Source: an uncultured Terriglobales bacterium (lineage in GTDB: Bacteria > Acidobacteriota > Terriglobia > Terriglobales > Acidobacteriaceae). Taken from it: a DNA stretch of 52,777 nucleotides. Location: the NCBI GenBank assembly GCA_955652395.1, contig CATPBJ010000102.1:1-52777 (forward strand). Reading direction: 5' to 3'. Shown here in pieces: positions 42,317 through 50,341 of this stretch (position 1 is its first letter; each line of letters starts with the position of its first letter). A program made the translations under genes and the position numbers. The notes beneath the pieces are model-generated. The model had not been told where the DNA came from. It saw only the letters and a list, made by a program, of their open reading frames with translations, and made no database searches.

Positions 42317-43813
42317 CTAGCCGGCGATTCCCAGCAGCGCTCCGTCTGAAACTCTCTCGATCCTCGCCGAAATCCAGCAGTTGGGAGAGTGATTTCCTTG
42401 CAGGCGTACCGGCAGGTAGTTGTCGGTCAATCCCTTGGTGTAACTGCCTGCGTCATCGCTGCCGGTGACGTTCAAGGTGATGACTTCAACCGGCTTGTCA
42501 ATAAATCCGCACATGAAGGCCAACTTTTTCTCGGCGGCGAGATCGCGCAGGGTGCGGTTGCGTTCGCGGGCAACCTGTACGGGAACCTGTTTGCCCAGCG
42601 CAGAAGCCGGAGTCCCGGGACGCGCGGAGTAAGTAAAAACGTGTAAGTAGGTGAATGGCAGAGCTTCCACCACGCGGCGCGTCTCGTCGAATTCTGCTTC
42701 GGATTCGCCGGGAAATCCCACCATCACATCTGCCCCGATGGCGGCGGTGGGCATGGCGGCGTGGATTTTTTCAATCTTCTCGCAATAATGCCAGGGACGA
42801 TATTTGCGGCGCATGCGCCGAAGTACGGCATCGCTGCCGGACTGCAGGGGCACATGCGCGTGCTTTGCGACGCGTGGGGACTGGGCCATCATTCGGATCA
42901 GTTCGTCACTCCAGTCCATAGGTTCGACCGAACTGATGCGTAGTTTTTCCAGGGCGGTTTCGGACAGGATGGCACCTACCAGGTCTTCGAATACCGGCCG
43001 TTGGTCGTTGGTCGATCCTTGGCTGGCTTTTTCGAGGGCGGACGTCCGGGTACTGACGCTCAAATCCCTTCCCCAGCGGCCCAGGTTGATGCCTGAAATT
43101 ACTACTTCGCGATAACCCGCGGTCACCAGCGTTTCGACTTCGCGAATGACTTCGTCCAGGGGCAGAGAACGGCTCTGTCCCCGGACATAGGGAATCACGC
43201 AAAACGAGCAGCGGTTGTCGCAGCCGTCCTGGACCTTCAAGTTGGGACGCGTGCGTTCGTTGGCGGCGTCGAAGACCGGTACAGCCTGCAGTTCGGTGTG
43301 GGCGAAGATGTCGGAAACGAAAATCGGGCTTGGACGGTCGAGCATCGGGCGTCGGACCTCAGACCTCGGACCTTGGACATCCGATGTGAGCTGCGTGAGT
43401 GGGACGAATCCTCTTACCTGCGGTCTGGTATGGCAGTCGAGATCGTCAATCCGAAGTCCGCGGACCGAAGTCTGACGCCCGATCCCCGCGATGTCCGCCA
43501 GTTGATGTTTGTGCGAGTTGCCGATCACCTGGGTCACACCGGGCAGGGCAGCGATTTCTTCCGGGGCGCGTTGCGCGTAGCAACCGGTGACCACGATCTG
43601 CGCTTCGGGATTTTTGCGGTGAATGCGGCGGATGGCGGCGCGGGCGTCCTGGTCAGCTGCGGCGGTCACAGTGCAGGTGTTGAGAACTACGAGTCTGGCT
43701 TGCGTGGGCCTTTGGGCGCGCTCCAGGCCGCGCTCGCGCAACTGGCGTTCGATGGCAGCACCGTCCGCTTGCGTAGCCCGGCAACCGAAATTTGCCACGT
43801 AGAAAGTTGCCAC
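42317..43813 (-). CDS. mtaB: tRNA N6-threonylcarbamoyladenosine methylthiotransferase MtaB
   Basis: This radical SAM enzyme adds a methylthio group to t6A37 of tRNAs. It has 498 residues, about 50 more than usual. The N-terminal MTTase domain has Cys in 'NFGCRATQADG', 'NTCTVTAAADQDAR' and 'VVTGCYAQRAPEE' (second cluster). The radical SAM motif is 'CDNRCSFCVIPYVRGQSRS'. The C-terminal TRAM-like region ends at 'GNHSPNCWISARIERVSDGA'. The extra length is mostly the stretch 'LTSDVQGPRSEVRRPMLDRP', encoded by a degenerate repeat. The start is GTG. The first codons lie in a tandem 15-bp duplication (ACGTGGCAA.TTTC). Confidence 0.93.
   Translation of the reverse strand: MATFYVANFGCRATQADGAAIERQLRERGLERAQRPTQARLVVLNTCTVTAAADQDARAAIRRIHRKNPEAQIVVTGCYAQRAPEEIAALPGVTQVIGNSHKHQLADIAGIGRQTSVRGLRIDDLDCHTRPQVRGFVPLTQLTSDVQGPRSEVRRPMLDRPSPIFVSDIFAHTELQAVPVFDAANERTRPNLKVQDGCDNRCSFCVIPYVRGQSRSLPLDEVIREVETLVTAGYREVVISGINLGRWGRDLSVSTRTSALEKASQGSTNDQRPVFEDLVGAILSETALEKLRISSVEPMDWSDELIRMMAQSPRVAKHAHVPLQSGSDAVLRRMRRKYRPWHYCEKIEKIHAAMPTAAIGADVMVGFPGESEAEFDETRRVVEALPFTYLHVFTYSARPGTPASALGKQVPVQVARERNRTLRDLAAEKKLAFMCGFIDKPVEVITLNVTGSDDAGSYTKGLTDNYLPVRLQGNHSPNCWISARIERVSDGALLGIAG
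43349..43384. repeat. Microrepeat (GGACCTCAGACCTCGGACCT) in frame inside mtaB
   Basis: A degenerate 8-bp unit recurs four to five times as GTCGGACCTCAGACCTCGG followed by ACCTTGGACATCC. It encodes part of the insertion that lengthens MtaB. Similar 'GGACTTCAGGGTCTCAG' sequence occurs in the spacer at 19873. Confidence 0.6.
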
Positions 43814-43985
43814 GTTTCTATACTAACGTAGCCGGGGCGGGTCCGGCTGGGCCGCGAACACAAGAAATCCTTTCACCGCCGCCCGCACTTGGCACGGGCA
43901 GACGAGATTCGACTCGGAATCGGGAAGCAGGAGGAAGGTGAGCTAGCCGCCGACTCTGGAATCGTCTACAGGTCCTGGTTCAAAA

Positions 43986-44300
43986 TCAAGCCGAGGCCAC
44001 TTGTCGCTTCTGCTGAAAACACTCCCGGCAGAATACCGGACGACCCTGTGTTGGCTTGAAAGGCACGGTGGTTTCCTTGCCGCACTCCGAGCACGTTGTC
44101 CGCGTTTCTACTTTGGCGAAGCCATTGCCTTGCCCCGAAGGCGCGGCCCCCAATACTGACACACGCTTGGTCTTGCAAGCCTTACAGCGTTTGGGTTCGT
44201 TTTTGAACTGCTTGTCGTGAAAGAACAACTGTTCGCCCGCAGTGAAGATAAAATCTGCGCCGCAGTCAATGCACTTCAACACCTTGTCCTGAAATTCCAT
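43986..44300 (-). CDS. Zinc-ribbon protein with CxxC motifs
   Basis: The protein has 104 residues. Four CxxC pairs: 'CIDCGADF', 'CKACKTKR', 'CSECGKET' and 'CRECFQQK'. The first pair, with 'FIFTAGEQLFFHDKQFKNEP', is the probable zinc-ribbon family of the 'zf-trcl/CxxC-x17-CxxC' type, doubled here. DNA or RNA binding is inferred only. GGGAGC lies upstream of ATG 44300. It lies 230 bp downstream of rpsU on the same strand; that spacer contains no gene I can recognise. Confidence 0.82.
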   Translation of the reverse strand: MEFQDKVLKCIDCGADFIFTAGEQLFFHDKQFKNEPKRCKACKTKRVSVLGAAPSGQGNGFAKVETRTTCSECGKETTVPFKPTQGRPVFCRECFQQKRQVASA

Positions 44301-44530
44301 TGAGAGATGCTCCCTTCAGCCCATCCCCTGAGACCTCGCAGACGAGTTGCGTGACGCGCGTGGACTCAGGACCATTGCCCCCTCAAGCTATCGCCTGGAA
44401 TACTTGCCCTGGATTCGGCCCCACCTTGTCAGCTTGCGACATGGTTCGCTTCGTTGTGATCTTCGGTTCGAAACGGGACACCGGCAGATAAGGAAATGGG
44501 CCACCACGTGGCGCGGCAGCCCACTGAACC

Positions 44531-44728
44531 CTAGTCTTGTTCTTTGCGTGCTTTCTTTCGGCTGCGCTTGCGCGCCAGTGCTTCCTTTACGCGCTTCTTC
44601 TCGCCCGGCTTCAGGTAAAAGGAGTGCCGCTTGACCTCCTTGATGATGTCTTCCTGTTGTACCTTGCGCTTGAAGCGACGCAATGCATTTTCGAGGGACT
44701 CGCCCTCTTGAAGTCTTACTTCTGCCAA
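44531..44728 (-). CDS. rpsU: 30S ribosomal protein S21
   Basis: The protein has 65 residues: 'EVRLQEGESLENALRRFKRK', 'VQQEDIIKEVKRHSFYLKPG' and a basic tail. It aids recognition of Shine-Dalgarno sequences on the 30S platform. It starts with TTG (44726-44728). The leader just before it (GGGGGTGTAGTTCAGTTGG) closely resembles the first 20 bases of a tRNA, overlapping the start codon, but no complete tRNA can be drawn. The GGGGG may act as ribosome-binding site. Confidence 0.95.
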   Translation of the reverse strand: MAEVRLQEGESLENALRRFKRKVQQEDIIKEVKRHSFYLKPGEKKRVKEALARKRSRKKARKEQD

Positions 44729-44769
44729 CTGAACTACACCCCCAAACCGGTCCCGTTTGGACGGGGATA

Positions 44770-44798
44770 GTTATTGCAAGGTTCCCATCGCAAGTCAA
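44770..44798 (-). promoter_or_regulatory. rpsU promoter
   Basis: TTGACT (44793-44798), 17-bp spacer, AATAAC (44770-44775) preceded by TGC, so an extended -10. The transcription start would be near 44763, about 35 nt before the TTG start. Confidence 0.55.
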
Positions 44799-44863
44799 GG
44801 GGTATATGGCATTTCCGTGCCGAGAAAATGCGGCGAGATGCTTATTCATCACACAATTCATCC

Positions 44864-45352
44864 CTAATAAATCAGCTTCAGAGCCAGCTGTATCTGCCGT
44901 GGAGCGTAGGCATCGGTAGCGCGCACAACGCTCGAGGGTACGCGGTATTGGACTGGAAAAATATTGATTCCAATGGTCTTAGTCGTTTGGACAAACCGGG
45001 CCGAATTGCTCACGAAACCATCCTGCGCGATCTGCACGCGCCGGTTGTCGCGGTTCAGCAGGTTGAAGGACTCCGCCATCAGTTCCAGCTTGATGCGGTC
45101 GCCCACAAAAATGCGGCGGGTGAGTCGCAGGTCGGTGGTGGCGTAGTCAGGTCCGACCAGCGAATTACGGGAAACCCCGGGGAGCGGTCGTTGGTGTTAT
45201 TGCCATCCTGATTCGCATCGCCGGTCACGGTGGCGCATCATAGCGCGCGCCCAGGCTGAGCGCGAAGTGGTCGGAGACGCGGATCGTATCCTGCACAAAT
45301 CCGGCATACTCGTTCGCGTCCACTTCGCTGAGGATGACAAAGGTAGAGGTCC
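44864..45352 (-). pseudogene. Relic of an Oar-like TonB-dependent receptor
   Basis: Only the C-terminal part survives. A piece near 45340-45245 reads 'SEVDANEYAGFVQDTIRVSD' and 'HFALSLGARYD', then a stop. Next 'TGDANQDGNNTNDRSPG' (to about 45178), a frameshift, and 'NSLVGPDYATTDLRLTRRIF' joined to 'VGDRIKLELMAESFNLLNRD' ending in 'QIQLALKLIY' at 44864. This order is the end of the acidobacterial carboxypeptidase-regulatory/TonB receptor family. The large middle and N-terminus are missing. It abuts the kinase stop codon at 45354. Confidence 0.8.
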
Positions 45353-45353
45353 G

Positions 45354-48305
45354 CTACTTCGACAGGTTCGCATAAGCTGCCTTGGCCTGCTTCAGGACGG
45401 GGACATCTGCGTCGCCATCTTTCCACAAACTGAGAAAGTCCTGGTACGCAGTCTGAGCTTTGGCAGTGTCTCCTGCAAGCGCGTAGGCGCGGGCCGACTC
45501 GAGGCGGGCCAGGGCGCCGGTCCAGCAGTTCCAGACGATCCCGTTGTGATCAATAATTTTCTGAAACTCGCCGGAGGCCTCTCTTCCCTTGCCCGCCGCC
45601 AAAAAGGCCTGACCCCGGATGTACACAGGATACAGGCAGGAAATATTGTTGATGAACTGGATTTGCCCCAGGTCGATGCGGGAGGGAGCTTCCAGGCGAT
45701 CGATGGCAGCAGCCGGATTCTTTCGGTTCAACTCCAGTTGCGCTTGAATGGTCGGAAGCCAAAGTGATTGCACCTGCGTATCGAGAGGGAAGTGACGGTC
45801 CAGGTCTCGCGCCAGGGATTCTGCCCGCGCACTCTCGCCGGCCATGGCGAACGCCAGAGCGCCTTCGAGCTGCACGCTTTGACTGCCCGGCTCCAGCTTG
45901 AGCGCTGCCTCGGCGTTGGTTCGCGCTTCCGCCAGGTTGCCGAACGCGGCTTCGCGCAGGGCCTGATTTTCCTGCCAGATCGCTGCGTTCTCCCTGCTGT
46001 CGGTCCGCACCGCGGATTCCATGGCCTGCCGGGTGAGGTCTCGCGCCTTGCTCAAATGGCCGGCATACGCCTGGGTGTCAGATTCCAGTGCCAAGCCGAA
46101 GTGTTCCGAATCCGGCTGGCTCCGAAACCACGCAGCCTGTTCCGCCATGCCGGGCGCATCCTGTCCGATAAAGGCGAGAGCGTAGAGCTCATTGCGCAGG
46201 ATGTAGTCGTCGAGGTTCTGGGCCAGGGCGGCCTTAGCGGTCTGGCGCACCTCGTCGAAGCGCTGCAGGGCCAGCAGACAGTTACCCAGGTTCATGTAGG
46301 GAGCGCCCACGTCAGGCGCGAGGCGGAGATTCTGGCGGTGGGCTTCCGCCGCTTTCTCGTATTGCGCCAGAGAGGCGTACGTGATGCCAAGGGCGCTATA
46401 AGCGGCATCGTCGCGAGGATAGTTCTCAATCCACTCTTGGTACGTCTGGGCTGACTTGTCGAGCTCGCCGGTCACGAAACGATAGTAGTCAGCCGCAATC
46501 GCAAGTTTTTCCCGCTCACTGGAGTGGGAACGAAACTCGAAGGCCTTGCCTTGATATTCGCTGGCCCGTCCGAGTTCAGCCAGGCTGGCATAGCTATTGG
46601 CCAATCCCCGGTAAGCCGCGGCAAAACTCGGGTCCAGTTCGACGGCACGTTGATAGTAAGCGATGGATTGAGTCGTGCTCTTTTGCATGCCCGCCCGGAC
46701 TCCGAGACTGAACGCTTTCAGAGCCTCGAGCGACGAAGTAGTTGCCTGGCTGAGCGGCACATCGAATTTCTGCACTGTGGACAGTGACTCCCCCAGTTCG
46801 CCGCGCAACCTGGCTGCGGCATCGCCCAGGCTGTCGAGCACTTTTTCCTTGCTGGCAGCGGTGACCTGCTCTTGGGCCAGAGTGTCTCCGCTGCGGCAAT
46901 TCACCGCGTCCAGGCCAATCACATATCGATTGCCGAGGGGAGCGATCTGTCCCGCGATATAGGCTTTACTGCCGGCGCGCTGGCAAACTTCGCGTGCGAC
47001 TTCGGGAGTGAGAGGCGTCTCTTCGGGGCGAGTCATCAGCTTGAGCGTCGCGGCCACTTTGCTGCCGGAAACCACGTTGAGAAAGGGCGACTGGCGCAGA
47101 GCAACGCTGAGGGTTTGCTTGAGAGTGTCGTCGAAGACGGGATCGCGCGTGGAGTTGGCGAAATCGGCCAGCACGATAGTGTCGCGTTCGCTAAGGGCTT
47201 TCGGGCGGTGAGATCTGTAGTAGAGGGATCCGCCCAGCCCGAGCAACACGATGATAGGAAGAAAGAGCCAGCCAAGTTTTGCTGGGCTTGGACGGCCGAG
47301 GACGGCCGTCCCCACGTGGCCGGTGGCCGCGCTCTGCCACGTCTCTACGTCACCAATGGTTTCTTCACTTACTGCCGAAGGGATTGGTGGATTGACAGCG
47401 ACTGGAGTGTTGACTGGCGAAGCGGTGCCCGCCGACCGTCCGGAATCCGTCTCGCGCTTCAGCTTCTGCAGGTCGTTTCGCAACTCGGCGGCGGACTGGT
47501 AGCGCAGCTTGCGGTTCTTTTCCAGGGCCCTATTGATGATGGCTTGCAGTTGCGCCGGCAGTTGACGGTTCAAGCGCACGGGCGGAACTGGCGCCTCGTA
47601 CAGGATGGCCCCGAAGGTCGATCCTGTGGTTTCGCGCTCAAACGGTTGGCGTCCGGTGGCCATTTCATAGAGCACGACGCCGAAAGAAAATATGTCAGTT
47701 CGGCCATCGAGCGGTTTGCCGGAAACCTGTTCCGGCGACATGTAGGCCACGGTGCCCATCATGCTTCCGACCATGGTCAAATCCTTAAGCACGGTAGGAC
47801 TGTCCGAGTCCGGCACATTCGCGGGGCGCTGCCCCCTGCTCATTTTCGCCAGACCGAAGTCGAGAATCTTGGCCAGGCCGCGTTTGGTGACGAAAATATT
47901 GGCCGGCTTCACATCGCGGTGGACAATGTCCTGAGCATGCGCCGCGTCCAGCGCATTGGCAATCTCGGTACCGATGGAGAGCAGGGCCTCAAGCTCCAGA
48001 GGGTGCCCGCCGATGCGGTGTTTCAAAGTATCGCCATCCAGGAACTCCATGACGATGAACCACTGCCCATCGTGGCTGGCAATCTCGTGGATGGTGCAGA
48101 TGTTGGGATGACTAAGGGCCGAGGCAGCCCGCGCTTCACGGCGAAAGCGCTCCAGCGCCTGCGGATTGTGGGCAACGTCGTCAGGCAGAAACTTTAAAGC
48201 CACGAACCGGCCGAGCATGATGTCCTCGGCCTTGTACACCACGCCCATGCCCCCGCCCCCGAGCTTTTCCAGGATGCGATAGTGCGAGATGGTTTGACCG
48301 ATCAC
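45354..48305 (-). CDS. Transmembrane Ser/Thr protein kinase with TPR extracellular region
   Basis: The protein has 983 residues. Kinase domain (about 5-275): glycine loop '[13 protein letters not shown]', VALK lysine, 'HRDVKPAN' (catalytic Asp about 132), 'DFGLAK' (about 149). A linker follows, then one membrane helix (about 345-364, '[16 protein letters not shown]'). The extracytoplasmic part has a conserved module ('[19 protein letters not shown]') that in the family is a TolB-like/periplasmic alpha-beta domain, then TPRs (about 500-950). The membrane-proximal '[15 protein letters not shown]' is encoded by a palindromic repeat. The frame begins upstream at a TTG that is the -35 box itself, so GTG 48305 ('[15 protein letters not shown]') is the start. 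Confidence 0.9.
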   Translation of the reverse strand: MIGQTISHYRILEKLGGGGMGVVYKAEDIMLGRFVALKFLPDDVAHNPQALERFRREARAASALSHPNICTIHEIASHDGQWFIVMEFLDGDTLKHRIGGHPLELEALLSIGTEIANALDAAHAQDIVHRDVKPANIFVTKRGLAKILDFGLAKMSRGQRPANVPDSDSPTVLKDLTMVGSMMGTVAYMSPEQVSGKPLDGRTDIFSFGVVLYEMATGRQPFERETTGSTFGAILYEAPVPPVRLNRQLPAQLQAIINRALEKNRKLRYQSAAELRNDLQKLKRETDSGRSAGTASPVNTPVAVNPPIPSAVSEETIGDVETWQSAATGHVGTAVLGRPSPAKLGWLFLPIIVLLGLGGSLYYRSHRPKALSERDTIVLADFANSTRDPVFDDTLKQTLSVALRQSPFLNVVSGSKVAATLKLMTRPEETPLTPEVAREVCQRAGSKAYIAGQIAPLGNRYVIGLDAVNCRSGDTLAQEQVTAASKEKVLDSLGDAAARLRGELGESLSTVQKFDVPLSQATTSSLEALKAFSLGVRAGMQKSTTQSIAYYQRAVELDPSFAAAYRGLANSYASLAELGRASEYQGKAFEFRSHSSEREKLAIAADYYRFVTGELDKSAQTYQEWIENYPRDDAAYSALGITYASLAQYEKAAEAHRQNLRLAPDVGAPYMNLGNCLLALQRFDEVRQTAKAALAQNLDDYILRNELYALAFIGQDAPGMAEQAAWFRSQPDSEHFGLALESDTQAYAGHLSKARDLTRQAMESAVRTDSRENAAIWQENQALREAAFGNLAEARTNAEAALKLEPGSQSVQLEGALAFAMAGESARAESLARDLDRHFPLDTQVQSLWLPTIQAQLELNRKNPAAAIDRLEAPSRIDLGQIQFINNISCLYPVYIRGQAFLAAGKGREASGEFQKIIDHNGIVWNCWTGALARLESARAYALAGDTAKAQTAYQDFLSLWKDGDADVPVLKQAKAAYANLSK
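47288..47319. repeat. Palindromic unit (family B) in frame inside the kinase gene
   Basis: GGACGGCCG (47290-47298), loop AGGA, CGGCCGTCC (47303-47311), then CCACGTGG. The same GTGGGGAC lead and 9-bp stem occur at 13511 and 13627, there in spacers. It lies just before the membrane helix codons. Confidence 0.75.
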
Positions 48306-48327
48306 AGGGAAGGCGCGCCGTGGAGCG

Positions 48328-48356
48328 ATGTTAGGAGCAGCACGAAAGCAAGTCAA
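48328..48356 (-). promoter_or_regulatory. Promoter of the TPR-kinase gene
   Basis: TTGACT (48351-48356), 17-bp spacer, TAACAT (48328-48333). The leader to GTG 48305 is about 17 nt, with no ribosome-binding site. Confidence 0.6.
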
Positions 48357-48439
48357 TCAGGTAGGGGGAGAGCTATTGGACCGGGAAAATCCGTACACCC
48401 CGGGTTCTGGGCCTGGGGCGCGGGGCGCGAGGCGCGAGG

Positions 48440-48995
48440 CCTGACGCACGCTCGCCGACGTTTCTACCAATCGCTGCAGGAATCCTTCCCCGAAGCACTT
48501 TGGTTCATTCGCCAGATTCGGCGACTGTATCACATCGAAGACCAGGTGCGGTTCCTCGCACCGGAGCAGCGCTACCAGATTCGCCAAGAGCAAGCGCCCT
48601 CGATCTGGAAAGCTCTGCTAGAACGGGCCGAGGAACTGCAACCCAAGCTCCTACCCCAAAGTACGCTGGGCAAAGCCGTCCATTACTTTGTTAACGAGTA
48701 CGAGGCTCTGCTCGGATATCTCGAGAACGGACGCTTTGAGATCGACAACAACCTGGTGGAGAACAACATTCGCCCCACCGCGGTCGGCCGCAAGCGATGG
48801 TTGTTTATCGGTCATCCTCGAGCGGGATGGCGCAGCGCGGTTATTTACTCGCTGCTGATCAGCGCTCGGCAACGGGGCCTGAATCCTCAGGCTTATTTAA
48901 CTGACGTCCTGGCCCGCTTGCCCTCTATGAAGATCACTCAAATCCACGAACTACTCCCAGGCCAGTGGAAGCGCTCATCGGCGAACGCCTCGTGA
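48440..48995 (+). pseudogene. 5'-truncated IS66 family transposase
   Basis: About 185 residues remain, from 'THARRRFYQSLQESFPEALW' to the end. They include 'GKAVHYFVNEYEALLGYLEN', 'EIDNNLVENNIRPTAVGRK' with the last catalytic Glu, and 'HPRAGWRSAVIYSLLISARQ'. These are the C-terminal DDE_Tnp_IS66 region and IS66_C. The normal 'GCWAHARR' has become a junction with GC-rich repeats (GGGCGCGGGGCGCGAGGC, 48414 onwards), so the first two catalytic Asp residues are lost. No terminal inverted repeat is visible. The open frame upstream of 48440 is chance. Confidence 0.85.
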
Positions 48996-49035
48996 ACTCA
49001 GCGCCAGCGGGTTCGACTTACAATCTTTCCAGATC

Positions 49036-49275
49036 ATGAAGAAATCCTATACTGACAAGCAAGGCCAGTACTTGGCATACCTTTACTACTACACCAAGAT
49101 CCACGGGTACCCACCGTCGGAGGCCGAGATGCAGCAATACTTTCGCGTCTCCCCGCCTTCCGTACACCAGATGATCTTGACGCTCGAAACTCATGGCTTC
49201 ATCGAGCGATCCCCTGGGCAGGCTCGATCGATTCGTCTGCTGCTCCCGCCTGAAGAGCTGCCGGATCTGCTCTAG
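49036..49275 (+). CDS. Solitary LexA-type winged-helix DNA-binding protein
   Basis: The protein has 79 residues. It consists only of the LexA N-terminal domain: 'KQGQYLAYLYYYTKIHGYPP', 'SEAEMQQYFRVSPPSVHQMI' (recognition helix) and 'LETHGFIERSPGQARSIRLL'. There is no peptidase (S24) domain, so it cannot be a self-cleaving SOS repressor. It probably represses or activates nearby genes. It begins 41 bp after the IS66 relic, and its stop overlaps the convergent gene's stop by four bases. Confidence 0.82.
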   Translation: MKKSYTDKQGQYLAYLYYYTKIHGYPPSEAEMQQYFRVSPPSVHQMILTLETHGFIERSPGQARSIRLLLPPEELPDLL

Positions 49276-49571
49276 CTTGCCATGCGCGACCTCGAGGAGT
49301 CGTTTACATAGAGAAGCTCTTTCAGCTTCTTCCTCTTCGAAGGCTTAAGGCTACTCAGATACCCAGCAAGCTCGTACGGGTTGAAGATGTTCCACACCGC
49401 AGCTTGAAAACGGGGAAGCTCGGTGGCAAACTCCGGATGTTGTTCTGCCGCATCATCGAAGTTCATGAGCTTCTCCCCGATCAGATAGTCCAGCGCGCTC
49501 TTGACGCCGAATCGCCTTTTGATGCCGCGGGTCGCTCGGCACTGCTGTACCCAAATCTTGTGGAATTGCAT
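49272..49571 (-). CDS. Conserved small protein of unknown function
   Basis: The protein has 99 residues. 'FHKIWVQQCRATRGIKRRFG', 'KSALDYLIGEKLMNFDDAAE' and 'ELPRFQAAVWNIFNPYELAG' resemble a family of small proteins I have seen in scattered bacteria, with no assigned role. Charged and mainly helical, with a basic tail (KPSKRKKLKE). It is convergent and overlapping with the LexA-domain gene; the neighbour upstream on the same strand is another unknown (49691). Confidence 0.65.
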   Translation of the reverse strand: MQFHKIWVQQCRATRGIKRRFGVKSALDYLIGEKLMNFDDAAEQHPEFATELPRFQAAVWNIFNPYELAGYLSSLKPSKRKKLKELLYVNDSSRSRMAS

Positions 49572-49690
49572 GCGGCTACTATATATCGGTTGGTTTCAGC
49601 AGAACGCAAAAAAGGGGGCGTTTCGCCGGCCCCCGAGCCATTCGCTGGATGTACGCCGTGGAATGTACTTGCATACGGTGGATTGCGGAC

Positions 49691-50053
49691 TCAGCTCAAG
49701 GTCGGCTCGTTCCAACGAGGCAAAAGGTCTCGTTGAGCTAAGATCTTGATCAATTCGCCGCCCAGTCCGTCGTCGAACAGGGCGATCAGAGTGCGGTACG
49801 TCTGGTTCACGACATCGATCATCAGCGCCTTCATTTCCTGATCGCTCAGCCGCGATAGTCTTGGCCAGGGAATCTCCCCGTAGGGCGACCGCACCACCAC
49901 GTCTGTATAGTCGCCGGTCTGCGAGTTCGGAGTAATCCCGGCATGCAGATTCTCGAGCATGGTATTCCGGAAGCACTGCTGCGCGAGATACTTCGCGAGC
50001 CTCTTGAGCACTTCGGGATTGGTAGAAATCTCCCGCACGGTTTGGACGGTCAT
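49691..50053 (-). CDS. Conserved hypothetical protein
   Basis: The protein has 120 residues from ATG 50053 (GGAG six bases ahead). The frame runs up to 50125 without further similarity. The sequence 'RLAKYLAQQCFRNTMLENLH', 'TGDYTDVVVRSPYGEIPW' and 'MKALMIDVVNQTYRTLIALF' recalls a small conserved family from proteobacteria and plasmids with no known role. It has no membrane segment. It lies in a three-gene group with the LexA-domain gene and the 49272 gene. Confidence 0.65.
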   Translation of the reverse strand: MTVQTVREISTNPEVLKRLAKYLAQQCFRNTMLENLHAGITPNSQTGDYTDVVVRSPYGEIPWPRLSRLSDQEMKALMIDVVNQTYRTLIALFDDGLGGELIKILAQRDLLPRWNEPTLS

Positions 50054-50185
50054 GTTGAGCTCCAGGCTTATTGAAAAAATAGGCGGGAAAATGACGTTGC
50101 GCAATGAATCTTGCATACTCTTCACACGCCGTGGTCTCGTCGCGAAGTGCCGGGCACCCGGGGGTGTACCTCGCTTAACGCTTAC

Positions 50186-50302
50186 TTAATGAGGTGGCTT
50201 TTTGTTCTCTTCCCCTTGATCCTGGGCAGTCACCCGAACCGGGTTCGCCAGCGCAGCGAATACTGCGATAGCAGTAACGCACATCAGTCTTACGGATTTC
50301 AT
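50186..50302 (-). CDS. Small secreted peptide, probably a truncated HAF-repeat protein
   Basis: It has 38 residues and begins with an excellent ribosome-binding site (AAGGAG, then ATG 50300-50302). The sequence is a complete signal peptide ('MKSVRLMCVTAIAVFAALAN' then 'PVRVTAQ') plus a charged tail 'DQGEENKKPPH' and TAA. The signal peptide matches the start of acidobacterial extracellular HAF-repeat proteins, whose next residues would be 'YTVTDLGTLGG'-like. The gene therefore looks like a truncated start kept as a small secreted peptide. It lies 40 bp after the VWFA-related gene on the same strand. Confidence 0.6.
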   Translation of the reverse strand: MKSVRLMCVTAIAVFAALANPVRVTAQDQGEENKKPPH

Positions 50303-50341
50303 TTGGTTTTCTCCTTAGTAGCGGTGGCGTATTTAGAACCT

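Noticed and set aside
44440-44500. tRNA T-arm (GGTTCGAAACGG) near 44463
   Set aside because: No pairing stem for the T-loop and no other arms.
44708-44763. tRNA gene at the rpsU leader
   Set aside because: Only the first 20 bases fit; no anticodon arm, T arm or acceptor partner follows, and the sequence continues as rpsU codons.
46872-48197. 441-codon plus-strand frame opposite the TPR-kinase
   Set aside because: Shadow of the kinase domain and linker; no motif of any family.
48282-48440. 5' part of an intact IS66 transposase
   Set aside because: The frame stays open but the residues (Gly/Arg-rich from GC repeats) do not match IS66; the catalytic Asp regions are missing.
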